Below, piece after piece: positions 16,022-23,729 of a DNA stretch of 47,699 bases. Source of the DNA: Methylobacterium frigidaeris (lineage in GTDB: Bacteria; Pseudomonadota; Alphaproteobacteria; Rhizobiales; Beijerinckiaceae); contig NZ_BPQJ01000049.1 in the NCBI RefSeq assembly GCF_022179185.1, forward strand, positions 1 to 47,699, read 5' to 3'. Position 1 is the stretch's first letter, and every line of letters begins with the position of its first letter. The position numbers and the translations under genes were made by a program. A model generated the notes under the pieces. That model saw only the letters and a list, made by a program, of their open reading frames with translations, ran no database searches and was not told where the DNA came from.

Positions 16022-17404
16022 TCAGCGCGGCGGCACGGCCGCGAACAGGGCGTTCAGCCCCTCCGCCGTCGTCGGATGCGCCAGGATCGCGTCCCGCAAC
16101 GCGGTGTAGGGCAGGCCGGCCAGCATCGCGACCTGGACCGCCGCCATGACCTCGCCGGCGTCAGTCCCGAGCATCGCGAAGCCGAGGATGCGGTCGTCCG
16201 GGCCGATCACCGCCTTCATGAAGCCGTCGGTCAGGCCCGTGGTCCGGGTGCGCAGCACCGCCCGCATCGGCAGCCTGGCGACCCGGATCTCCGCGCCGCC
16301 CGCCCGCGCCTCCGTCTCGCTCGCACCCACGCGGGCGAGCGGCGGGTCGGTGAACAGGCAATAGGGCATCAGCCGGCCGGCGGTCGAGCGCGGACCGCCG
16401 CGGAGGGCGTCGCGCACCACCCGGTAATCGTCCGCCGAGGCATGGGTGAAGGCCGGGCTGCCGGCGCATTCGCCGATCGCCCAGACGCCCGGCGCCGTCG
16501 TGGCGAGCCGGTCGTCGACCTGGATCGTGCCGCGCTCCGTCACCGCGACGCCGGCACGGTCGAGCCCGATCCCGTCGGTGTTGGGCGTGCGCCCCGCCGC
16601 GACCAGGATGTGGCTTCCCGCCACCACGCCCTCGCCCTCGCCGGAGCGCACCGCGACCTCGACGGCGTCGCCCGAGCGGCCGCGCACGCGTACCACCTCG
16701 GTGCCCGTCAGGAGCGTGATTCCCTCGGCCGCGAGGAGCCGCGCCAGCTCGTCCGCCACGTCCGGATCCTCGCGGCCCGCGATCCGGTCGCCGCGCTCGA
16801 TCACCGTGACGGCGCTGCCGAACCGGCGATAGGCCTGCGCCAGTTCGAGGCCGACATAGCCGCCGCCCAGCACGATCAGGTGGTCAGGCAACGCGTCGAG
16901 CTCGAGCGCCTCGATGTTGGTCAGCGGCTCCGCCTCTCGCAAGCCCGGCACCCCGGGGACGGCCGGGCGCGTGCCGAGGTTCAGGACGATCGTGTCGGCG
17001 GTGAGCACCCGCTCCCCGCCCGCGTTCAGCGCGACCGCGACCGTCTTCGGTCCGGTGAACCGCGCGCTCCCCATGACCAGCTCGGCGCCGCTGTCGCGGT
17101 ACTTGTCGAGATGCATGTCGACGAGGCCGGCCACCATCGCCCGCTTGCGCTCGACCACCCGGCGCATGTCGACCCGGACCGGGCCGGTCTCGACGCCGTA
17201 GCGGCCCGCATTCCGGGCGAGGTGGGCGATTTCGGCGCTCCAGATCTCGTTCTTGCTCGGCAGGCAGTTGGTGTTGGGGCAGGAGCCGCCGATCCAGCGG
17301 CGCTCGACCACCGCGACTCGTTGCCCGGCCTTCGCCAGGTCCCAGGCCAGGAACTTGCCGCCCTCGCCGCTGCCGATCACCACGGCGTCGTACTGCTCGC
17401 TCAT
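16022..17404 (-). CDS. FAD-dependent pyridine nucleotide-disulfide oxidoreductase (mercuric-reductase/RclA-like)
   Basis: 460 residues, the family length. FAD-binding motif AVVIGSGEGGKFLAWDLA, redox-active disulfide GGSCPNTNCLPSK, NAD(P) motif VLGGGYVGLELAQAY, second FAD motif APGVWAIGECAGSPAFTHAS, and the C-terminal dimerisation domain ending with the His/Glu pair in AHPTTAEGL. The spacing of the two Cys (CPNTNC) is the group I pattern. Extra metal-binding domains (an HMA domain or C-terminal Cys pair of MerA) are absent, so it is not a standard mercuric reductase. It resembles dihydrolipoamide-dehydrogenase-like and RclA-like reductases. The start at 17404 follows the SDR gene by 66 bases. 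It converges on the MFS-kinase gene with only 5 bases between stops. Confidence 0.88.
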   Translation of the reverse strand: MSEQYDAVVIGSGEGGKFLAWDLAKAGQRVAVVERRWIGGSCPNTNCLPSKNEIWSAEIAHLARNAGRYGVETGPVRVDMRRVVERKRAMVAGLVDMHLDKYRDSGAELVMGSARFTGPKTVAVALNAGGERVLTADTIVLNLGTRPAVPGVPGLREAEPLTNIEALELDALPDHLIVLGGGYVGLELAQAYRRFGSAVTVIERGDRIAGREDPDVADELARLLAAEGITLLTGTEVVRVRGRSGDAVEVAVRSGEGEGVVAGSHILVAAGRTPNTDGIGLDRAGVAVTERGTIQVDDRLATTAPGVWAIGECAGSPAFTHASADDYRVVRDALRGGPRSTAGRLMPYCLFTDPPLARVGASETEARAGGAEIRVARLPMRAVLRTRTTGLTDGFMKAVIGPDDRILGFAMLGTDAGEVMAAVQVAMLAGLPYTALRDAILAHPTTAEGLNALFAAVPPR

Positions 17405-17434
17405 CGCACGTCCTCCTCGAAGCGGTTCGGTAAC

Positions 17435-17457
17435 GGGCGGGCCTCGACGGCCCGCCC
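17435..17457 (-). terminator. GC-rich hairpin between SDR and flavin reductase genes
   Basis: GGGCGGGCC (17435-17443) and GGCCCGCCC (17449-17457) form a perfect 9-bp stem with loop TCGAC. It is in the 66-base gap between two genes of the same leftward unit. There is no U-tract, so it may be an mRNA-stabilising or attenuating hairpin rather than a full terminator. Confidence 0.4.
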
Positions 17458-17470
17458 GGGGGCGCGGGGC

Positions 17471-18229
17471 TCAGACCGGGATCGGGTTGGCGACGAGCGC
17501 GGCGTTGAAGGCGTTGACCATCGCGTGCTCCTTGGCGCCCGGATTGTCGCGCACGGAGCGCACCGCCTCGACCACGACCTCCTCGGCCTCGGTGCCGAGC
17601 CCGGCCATCGTCTCGGCGATGAAGGCGTCGAGGGGCATGGCGCGCGGATCGCCGCTCTTCTTGATCAGGTCGGTATCGACCCAGGGCGGCGCGATCTCCT
17701 GGACCGTGACGCGGGTGTTGCGCAGCATGAAGCGCTGGGAAAGCGTGTAGGCGTGCAGGGCCGCCTTGCTCGCCGAATAGACCGCCGTGCTCGCCAGCGG
17801 CAGGAAGGCGAGGACCGAGGTGTTGTTGATGATCGTGGCCCGCGGCTGCGCCTTCAGGTGCTCGATCAGGGCGGAGGTCATCCGGATCGGCCCGAGCAGG
17901 TTGGTGGTCAGGATCGCCTGGGCCACCGCATCGTCGATCACCCCGGACGCGTCGTCGAAGGGCATGATGCCGGCGTTGTTGAACAGCACGTTGAGCCTCG
18001 GGAACTCGGAGACCAGCGTCGCGGCAACGGCCGTGATCGCCGCCGGATCGGCGATGTCGAGCTCGATCGACCGCATCCCGGGATTGGCCGCCGTGACCTC
18101 GTCGAGGAGCGCGCGGCGGCGGCCCGCGACGATCACCTGGTTGCCGAGCCGGTGAAAGGCCTCGGCGAAGCCGCGGCCGATGCCCGAGGTGCCACCGGTG
18201 ATGAAGATCGTGTTGCCGGTGAGTTGCAT
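17471..18229 (-). CDS. Short-chain dehydrogenase/reductase (SDR), DltE-like
   Basis: 252 residues, a classical SDR. Cofactor motif TGGTSGIGRGFAEAF near residues 12-18, NNAG motif in LFNNAGIMPF, catalytic Ser in INNTSVLAFLPL, and catalytic YSASK (Tyr and Lys). RR after the second strand (VAGRRRALL) suggests NADPH preference. It resembles DltE-like SDRs, whose substrates are mostly unknown. The start at 18229 precedes the motif by the usual distance; the frame continues upstream with low-complexity sequence. It is the first of a two-gene leftward unit with the flavin reductase. Confidence 0.88.
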   Translation of the reverse strand: MQLTGNTIFITGGTSGIGRGFAEAFHRLGNQVIVAGRRRALLDEVTAANPGMRSIELDIADPAAITAVAATLVSEFPRLNVLFNNAGIMPFDDASGVIDDAVAQAILTTNLLGPIRMTSALIEHLKAQPRATIINNTSVLAFLPLASTAVYSASKAALHAYTLSQRFMLRNTRVTVQEIAPPWVDTDLIKKSGDPRAMPLDAFIAETMAGLGTEAEEVVVEAVRSVRDNPGAKEHAMVNAFNAALVANPIPV

Positions 18230-18870
18230 CGTTTCGTCTCCATGCGAGAGTGCCGGACGACCGGATCCGGGCCGGTCGGGCAGGGATGGGCTTTCCGTCG
18301 CCCACGACCCCGCGATCTCCGGCGGGCGAGCGCCGGACGGGGCGGATGGGTCGTGCTGCTGGTTCGAGGAGCGCCTGGCCCGTGGATCGCTCCCCTGACC
18401 GGCGACGAGGATCATTCTAGCGATCCGGCCCGGCCGCGATATCGACGGGTGGTCTGAGCGCGATCACACCTTCCGCAAGCGTGCTCATACGCAGGTATGA
18501 TGCGCAGGTATGAGGCGATGCTCCGCGGATCGGCGCCACGGCCAGCCTGCTCCTGGCCGACGGGGCCAGGCTCCCCTCGATGGCTGCGCGCAAGGCAACG
18601 GCCGGACTGCGCAGGGCCGTATTCTCGGCCTGTCGCATCGCGCTGCGTGGGTTGCGACGATCCGGGCGCCCTGGTTGCGTCGGATGCCGTACGCAGCGAA
18701 TAAGATCGGTCGGTCAAATCCCGCGAACTTTAACTTGGATCAAACACACTTCAATGTGAAACTGTGCGGTTCCAAACCGTTCTCGCCTTCCGTCGACAAT
18801 TCTCTCGTTTCCGTCGATCGATCCGGTATGCGGCAGGATCTCTCGCCGACCACGTTCAGATCGACTGCCT
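18230..18870. other. Intergenic region between divergent SDR and Crp/Fnr genes
   Basis: 641 bases without a supported gene. It contains a direct repeat (18490-18513). Part of its right half (about 18690-18770) is relatively AT-rich, with GATCAAACACACTTCAATGTG, and is the likely promoter of the Crp/Fnr gene at 18871. Confidence 0.4.
18490..18513. repeat. Direct repeat CGCAGGTATGA x2
   Basis: Two identical 11-base copies start at 18490 and 18503 (13-base period). They contain GGTATGA and may be a tandem regulator-binding site for the flanking genes; this is inference. Confidence 0.35.
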
Positions 18871-19596
18871 GTGCCTGCGTCCTCCTACCAGAACCGGTTG
18901 CTCGCCAGCCTGTCCGAGACCGATCTCGCCCGGATCCGGTTGCACCTGGAGCCGGTCGGCCTGCCGCTCAACGCAGTCCTCATCGAGGCCGGCCAGCCGA
19001 TCGCGTACGCAACCTTCATCGAGGCGGGGCTGGGATCGGTCATCGTGAGCGCCGAGGAAGGCGGTCGCATCGAAGTCGGTCTGTTCGGCCGCGACGGCTT
19101 CGCGTGTCCGGCCCTGGTGCTCGGTTCGGATCGGATCCCGCAGCAGACCTTCATGCAGGCGGGAGGCCACGGCTACCGCATCGGCGCCGAGGCATTCCGC
19201 GCGATCATGGATGCCAGTCCGTCGTTCCGCGCCCTTCTGCTGCGCTACACGCACACGTTCCTGGTTCAGACGGCCCAGACCGCTCACGCCAATGCCAGCG
19301 CCCCGGTCCAGGAACGGCTCGCACGCTGGCTCCTGATGTACCACGACCGTCAGGACGGCGACGAGCTGACGATCACCCACGAGTTCCTGTCGATGATGCT
19401 GGGCACGCGCCGGAGCACCGTCACGCTGGCGCTGCAGATCCTCGAGGGCGCGCGCCTCATCCAGGCCCGGCGCGGCCGTATCCGCGTGCTCGACCGTGCC
19501 GGCCTGGAGGGCACCGCCGGGGACGCGTATGGACCGGCCGAGGCTGAGTACGAGCGCCTGATCGCGCCCCTGCGCCGGAGAGCGGACCGGTCCTGA
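18871..19596 (+). CDS. Crp/Fnr-family transcriptional regulator
   Basis: 241 residues, starting with GTG at 18871. The N-terminal cyclic-nucleotide-binding fold is recognisable (RLHLEPVGLPLNAVLIEAGQ, then VGLFGRDGFACPALVLG). The phosphate-binding motif GExx(10)RTA of cAMP-binding members is absent, so the effector is probably not cAMP. The helix-turn-helix is TITHEFLSMMLGTRRSTVTL, followed by LQILEGARLIQARRGRIRVLD. It resembles the adjacent convergent regulator (19767-20513) over its whole length, for example ERLARWLL, HEFLS, VGLFGRDG and EYERLI. The two are paralogues, probably from a local duplication. Confidence 0.88.
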   Translation: MPASSYQNRLLASLSETDLARIRLHLEPVGLPLNAVLIEAGQPIAYATFIEAGLGSVIVSAEEGGRIEVGLFGRDGFACPALVLGSDRIPQQTFMQAGGHGYRIGAEAFRAIMDASPSFRALLLRYTHTFLVQTAQTAHANASAPVQERLARWLLMYHDRQDGDELTITHEFLSMMLGTRRSTVTLALQILEGARLIQARRGRIRVLDRAGLEGTAGDAYGPAEAEYERLIAPLRRRADRS

Positions 19597-19651
19597 TCAG
19601 GTCCGCGCCACAACTGAGCGCCTGCCTGATTGCCTACCGAGAACTTTATAC

Positions 19652-19701
19652 CCGCACGCTCATTCCGGGCTCCGTCGCGCGATCCCGGAGTGAGCGTGCG
19701 G
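19652..19701. terminator. Long hairpin between convergent genes, candidate bidirectional terminator
   Basis: CCGCACGCTCATTCCGGG (19652-19669) and CCCGGAGTGAGCGTGCGG (19684-19701) form an 18-bp stem with one G-T pair and a 14-base loop. It is in the 170-base gap between two convergent Crp/Fnr genes, a natural place for a shared terminator. No clear T-run is present on either side. Confidence 0.5.
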
Positions 19702-19766
19702 ATGTCGGTACTGCCAGAGACAGACGCACACGCCCTGGGTCTTGGGTATCATGCGGATTGATGAAA

Positions 19767-20513
19767 TCAGAATTCGCTCGATGGCTGTGAATTGTCTTTC
19801 GTCTCGATCTTCCTGAATGGGCCGATCAATCGTTCGTATTCCCGTTCGGCCACACCGTAGGTGTCGCCCGCTGCCGTCTCGAGCTTGGCGCGGTCCAGAA
19901 TGATGATCCGGGCTCGCTTCGCCCGGATCATGCCCTTTCCCTCCAGCATGTGCGTGGCCAGGGTCACCGTGGCGCGCTGCACACCCAGCATCAGCGACAG
20001 GAACTCGTGCGTGAGCGGAAGCTCGTCCCCGTCGAGCCGGTCGTGCGCCAGCAGAAGCCAGCGCGCGAGGCGCTCCTCCACCGTGTAGCTGCCGTTCGAG
20101 AGCGCGGTCTGCGACAGAACGAGCAGGAAGGCCTGCACGTAGCGCATCAGCACGCCGGTCAGGGCGGGGCTCTGCCGCATCGCCTCGCGCAGGCGGTCGG
20201 CCTCGATGCGCAGCCATGTCCCGGCCACCTGAACCAAGGTTTCGTGCGGCGTGCGGTCGGCGCCGAGAACGAGGGCCGTGCTCACCATGCCGTCCCGCCC
20301 GAAGAGGCCGACCTCCAGGTTACGCTGGTCGTGCGTCCGCGAGATGACCGAGGCGAGGCCGCTCTCCGGGAAGTAGGCGTGGGTGAACGGCTCGTTCATC
20401 CCGATGACGACCGCTCCGATCTCGAGGGGAACGGGCACGAGGTGGGGCGTCAGCAGCGCGAGATCGGCGTCCGGCAGCGTCCGGAGAAGGCGGTTCTGGA
20501 ACCGGTGGGTCAT
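19767..20513 (-). CDS. Crp/Fnr-family transcriptional regulator
   Basis: 248 residues, starting at ATG 20513 (MTHRFQNRLLRTLPDADLAL). Sensor domain with HLVPVPLEIGAVVIGMNEP and EVGLFGRDGMVSTALVLGAD. As in its neighbour there is no cAMP-type RTA motif and no Fnr-type cysteine cluster. Helix-turn-helix LTHEFLSLMLGVQRATVTLA, then MLEGKGMIRAKRARIIILD. It is a convergent paralogue of the gene at 18871-19596. An upstream extension of 28 codons is open but lacks resemblance. Confidence 0.88.
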   Translation of the reverse strand: MTHRFQNRLLRTLPDADLALLTPHLVPVPLEIGAVVIGMNEPFTHAYFPESGLASVISRTHDQRNLEVGLFGRDGMVSTALVLGADRTPHETLVQVAGTWLRIEADRLREAMRQSPALTGVLMRYVQAFLLVLSQTALSNGSYTVEERLARWLLLAHDRLDGDELPLTHEFLSLMLGVQRATVTLATHMLEGKGMIRAKRARIIILDRAKLETAAGDTYGVAEREYERLIGPFRKIETKDNSQPSSEF

Positions 20514-20882
20514 GACTATCCCGATTGCCGCATCGGGCCGGAGCCTGACCGTGGGCGGTTGGACGATGTGCCTTGCACCGCACGACCCGCGCGTCATTCG
20601 CCTATGTGACGGGTCTGACTGATGCGGGATGCCGGGTTTCGATGCTCAACAGCCGATATCTTGGGCCGATATCTTGGGAAGTAGCCGTGCACCCCGTTGC
20701 GGTCCAACGCTTTTTTCTGGCATGGCCTTTGTTCGACAGCGCACCAAACACAACTTCTTTACGCATGATGGTTGTCAATCATAGCCCACGACATATCTCG
20801 AGTCATCATCGGTTGCGTCGAGCCAGGTGCCGATGGCTGGGAGAGGCGGGCGCTTCCACCTGCAAAGCAAGGGGGAGTCGCT
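20514..20882. other. Intergenic region between divergent Crp/Fnr genes
   Basis: 369 bases that must hold the promoters of two divergent Crp/Fnr genes. It contains a 13-base tandem repeat (20652-20677) and an AT-richer stretch around 20700-20790. No gene was seen. Confidence 0.4.
20652..20677. repeat. Tandem 13-base direct repeat
   Basis: GCCGATATCTTGG occurs twice without spacing (20652-20664 and 20665-20677) in the divergent spacer of two Crp/Fnr genes. It could be a duplicated operator half or a replication slip. Confidence 0.5.
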
Positions 20883-21623
20883 GTGGCCCCCACACCGAAC
20901 CACTCCACGGACATGTTCATTCGCAAGCTGGGCGGGGCCGCGCGGCTCTCCGACGAGGAGAGGGAGGCCATCGCGCACTTGCCCGTCACGGTCAGGCCAC
21001 TGGGCCCGCATCAGGACATCGTCCGCGAGAAGGATCGACCGTCCCAGTGCTGCCTGCTGCTGGAGGGCTGGGCCTGCCGCTACCAGCTCCTCAGCGAAGG
21101 CAAACGCCAGATCTTCTCGTTCCATATCCCGGGCGACATCCCCGATCTGCAGAGCCTGCACATCCGTGTCATGGACCACAACGTGTGCACGCTGAGCTCC
21201 GCCGTCGTAGCATTCATCCCTCATGAGGCTCTGCTCGATCTGACGGCGGCTTTCCCTGCGATCGCGGCGATCCTCTGGCGCGACACGCTGGTGGACGGGG
21301 CTGTCTTTCGGGCCTGGATGACCGGGCTCGGGCGACGCACGGCCTGCGAGGCCGTCGCGCACCTGTTCTGTGAGCTGTACCTCAAGCTCCAGGCGATGGG
21401 CCTCGCGCGGGATTACGCCTACCGGCTGCCGCTCACGCAATTGGACCTCGGTGACGCGCTCGGGCTGTCGAACGTCCACGTCAATCGCACGCTGAGGGAA
21501 TTGCGCGGCAAGGACTTGATCACGCTGCATGGCGGCACGCTGGAAATTTACAAATGGCAGGAACTTGCCGACTCATGCGACTTTGATCCTGCGTATCTGC
21601 ATCTGGAACGGCGAACCGCATGA
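20883..21623 (+). CDS. Crp/Fnr-family transcriptional regulator
   Basis: 246 residues from GTG 20883, chosen because GGGGGAG lies a few bases upstream; an in-frame start at 20772 would add 37 residues without resemblance. Sensor domain: RLSDEEREAIAHLPVTVRPL, LLLEGWACRYQLLSEGKRQIFSF, and HIPGDIPDLQSLHI. Helix-turn-helix: LTQLDLGDALGLSNVHVNRT, then LRELRGKDLITLHGGTLEIYKW. This is the Crp/Fnr subtype common in rhizobia and Methylobacterium, different from the two paralogues to the left. Its effector cannot be read. It overlaps the next small gene by four bases. Confidence 0.88.
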   Translation: MAPTPNHSTDMFIRKLGGAARLSDEEREAIAHLPVTVRPLGPHQDIVREKDRPSQCCLLLEGWACRYQLLSEGKRQIFSFHIPGDIPDLQSLHIRVMDHNVCTLSSAVVAFIPHEALLDLTAAFPAIAAILWRDTLVDGAVFRAWMTGLGRRTACEAVAHLFCELYLKLQAMGLARDYAYRLPLTQLDLGDALGLSNVHVNRTLRELRGKDLITLHGGTLEIYKWQELADSCDFDPAYLHLERRTA

Positions 21624-21862
21624 GCGTCCACCTCGAGCCCGTCCGTGTGAGGACGGGCAGCGACGATACGGAAGGGCATCTGGTCTTCGCCGCGGATCTC
21701 CTTGTCGCCGTGCTGGTCCGCCTCTCCGACGATCACGAGGAGGATGCCGGCAAGTGGTTTCTCGAAGCGGGTTTCGACGGCGCCGATGATCCCGTCAAAC
21801 CCAAGTTTGCCGACCTGGACGAGGCACAGGAGTGGATCCGGCGTCGACTGGTCGGGCATTGA
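21620..21862 (+). CDS. Small acidic protein of unknown function
   Basis: 80 residues, rich in Asp and Glu (SDDHEEDAGKWFLEAGFDGADD). No domain, signal or membrane segment was recognised. It starts with ATG overlapping the stop of the Crp/Fnr gene (ATGA), so it is translationally coupled and probably acts with that regulator or its regulon. The coupling and the plausible codon use support a real gene. Confidence 0.6.
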   Translation: MSVHLEPVRVRTGSDDTEGHLVFAADLLVAVLVRLSDDHEEDAGKWFLEAGFDGADDPVKPKFADLDEAQEWIRRRLVGH

Positions 21863-22111
21863 TATCTGATTGATCTCGGCTGCCGACGCGATCGGTTGGG
21901 CTGTCATCATCGTTTTAGACGGCCGCCCGACCTGCGTCGGACAGAGAGCCTGGCTTTCCGGAACGTCTCATCTCCCAACCCGGGAGACCATCGCCGCGCC
22001 GGCGTGGGACCGGCCGCCCGCGGCCGTCCGGGCGCGACGCCGTGCCCGGCGAAACGTGACAGCCCCGGTCGATCGTCGCTGGCGTCGCCCGGGCCGCTCC
22101 CCTATCAACGC

Positions 22112-22139
22112 GTAGGAGCTTTCGAAGCGTTCATCATAC
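22112..22139 (+). promoter_or_regulatory. Candidate NikR operator upstream of nikA
   Basis: GTAGGA (22112-22117), 16 bases, then TCATAC (22134-22139). The known E. coli NikR site is GTATGA-N16-TCATAC, so this has exact spacing and one mismatch in the left half. It ends 12 bases before the nikA start, where bound repressor would block initiation. Confidence 0.5.
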
Positions 22140-22151
22140 TCGAGCACCCCG

Positions 22152-23729
22152 ATGTCCAAGCTGGCGAGCCTCGCCGCTGCTGCGCTGACGGCGCTTGCCC
22201 TCCCGGCATCCGGCCGGCCGCTCACCTATTCCTGGCCGACCAATGTCGGGCCGTTGAACCCCCATCTCTACGCGCCCAACCAGATGTTCGCGCAGGCGAG
22301 CGTCTACGAGCCGCTGGTGACGTACCGCCCCGACGGCAGCGTCGGTCCCTGGCTCGCAACCGCCTGGACGGTCTCGGATGACGGGCGGATCTACGAGTTC
22401 AGCTTGCGCCCCGGCGTCACGTTCAGCGACGGGGCGCCGTTCGACGCGGCTGCGGTGAAGGCCAACTTCGATGCGATCCTCGCCAACCGGCCCCGCCACG
22501 CCTGGCTCGACCTCGCCCGGCAGATTGCGCGCACCGAGGTCGTCGGCCCCCTGACCTTCCGCCTCGTCCTCAAGGAGCCGCACGAGCCTACGCTGAAGGA
22601 GCTCTCGCTGCCGCGGCCGTTCCGCTTCGTCTCACCCGCTGCGATGGGGGAGGGCGGCACCACCGCCGGCGGAATCCGGGCGCCGGTAGGCACCGGTCCC
22701 TGGCGCCTCGTCGAGACGCGCCTCGGCGTCTCCGACACCTTCGCGGTGAACCCGACCTACTGGGGCGGGACACCCGCCTTCGAGCGGCTGGTGGTCAAGG
22801 TCATCCCGGACCCCAACACCCGCGCGATCGCCCTGCAGACCGGCGAGGTCGATCTCGTCTACGGGGCCGCCGGCCAGATCCCGTCGGAGGCCTTCCTGCG
22901 CCTGCGCGACCAGGCGCCGGCCTTCTCCGCCGCGGTCTCGGCGCCGCTCGCGACCCGCGTCCTCGCGCTCAACTCCGCCCGCTTCCCGACCGACGACCGG
23001 GCGGTGCGCCTGGCGATCAACCGGGCGGTCGACAAGGACACCCTGGTGCGCACCGTGCTCGACGGCATCGAGCCCCGCGCCGACTTCCTGTTCGCGCCGA
23101 CCGTGCCGTACGCCGATATCGGCCTGACGCCCCACGGCTTCGACCGGGCCGCAGCGGAGCGCCTCCTCGCCGAGGCCGGCTGGGTGCGGGGGAGCGACGG
23201 CGTGCGGGCGAAGGCGGGCCGCCCGCTCTCCGTCGAGCTCGCCTTCGTCGGCACGAACGCCCAGCAGAAAGCGATCGCCGAGGTGATCCAGGCCGATCTC
23301 GCCCGGGTCGGCATCGCGGTGCGGCTGGTCGGCGAGGAGGAGAGCGCGATCCTCGCGCGCCAGAAGGATGGGCGCTTCGGCCTGATCTTCGGCGAGACCT
23401 GGGGACCGCCCTACGACCCCGCCTCCTTCGTCAGCGCGATGCGGACGCCCTCGCACGCCGACTACCAGGCCCAGAGCGGCCTGCCCGACAAGCCCGCCAT
23501 CGACGCCACCATCGCGGCGGCGCTCGCCGCTCCCGACCCCGGTGAGCGCCGCCGCCTCTACGCCCACCTTCTGAGCACCCTGCACGAGGCCGCGGTCTAC
23601 CTGCCGATCTCCCACGCCGTGGCGATCGAGGTGCACCGCTCGACCATCGCCGGGGTGGGCTTCGGCGCGACGCTCAACGAGATCCCGTTCGCCGCGATGC
23701 GCCCGGCCGGCATCGGGGCGGGACGCTGA
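22152..23729 (+). CDS. nikA: Nickel ABC transporter substrate-binding protein NikA
   Basis: 525 residues. A Sec signal peptide (KLASLAAAALTALALPASG) is followed by the NikA hallmark SWPTNVGPLNPHLYAPNQMF, close to the E. coli sequence as I remember it. Residues that contact Ni(II)-histidine or metallophore complexes in E. coli NikA appear kept: the Arg in NRPRHAWLDL (R97 equivalent), the Arg in LPRPFRF (R137), Trp and Tyr in ETWGPPYDP (W398, Y402), and His in TPSHADYQAQ (H416). It should capture nickel in the periplasm. No strong ribosome-binding site lies before the ATG. The stop overlaps the nikB start (TGATG). Confidence 0.92.
   Translation: MSKLASLAAAALTALALPASGRPLTYSWPTNVGPLNPHLYAPNQMFAQASVYEPLVTYRPDGSVGPWLATAWTVSDDGRIYEFSLRPGVTFSDGAPFDAAAVKANFDAILANRPRHAWLDLARQIARTEVVGPLTFRLVLKEPHEPTLKELSLPRPFRFVSPAAMGEGGTTAGGIRAPVGTGPWRLVETRLGVSDTFAVNPTYWGGTPAFERLVVKVIPDPNTRAIALQTGEVDLVYGAAGQIPSEAFLRLRDQAPAFSAAVSAPLATRVLALNSARFPTDDRAVRLAINRAVDKDTLVRTVLDGIEPRADFLFAPTVPYADIGLTPHGFDRAAAERLLAEAGWVRGSDGVRAKAGRPLSVELAFVGTNAQQKAIAEVIQADLARVGIAVRLVGEEESAILARQKDGRFGLIFGETWGPPYDPASFVSAMRTPSHADYQAQSGLPDKPAIDATIAAALAAPDPGERRRLYAHLLSTLHEAAVYLPISHAVAIEVHRSTIAGVGFGATLNEIPFAAMRPAGIGAGR

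Noticed and set aside
16022..17404. Mercuric reductase (merA)
   Set aside because: No N-terminal HMA domain, no C-terminal Cys pair and no mer genes nearby; only the general disulfide reductase pattern is supported.
13217..18457. A 1746-codon open frame on + across the kinase, flavin reductase and SDR genes
   Set aside because: It runs through three better-supported genes in another frame or strand, has low-complexity Arg/Ala/Gly/Asp-rich content and no family resemblance. It is a GC-driven shadow.
18725..18770. An FNR-type box (TTGAT-N4-ATCAA) upstream of the Crp/Fnr gene at 18871
   Set aside because: Only a GGATCAA half resembles the site; the other half does not fit.
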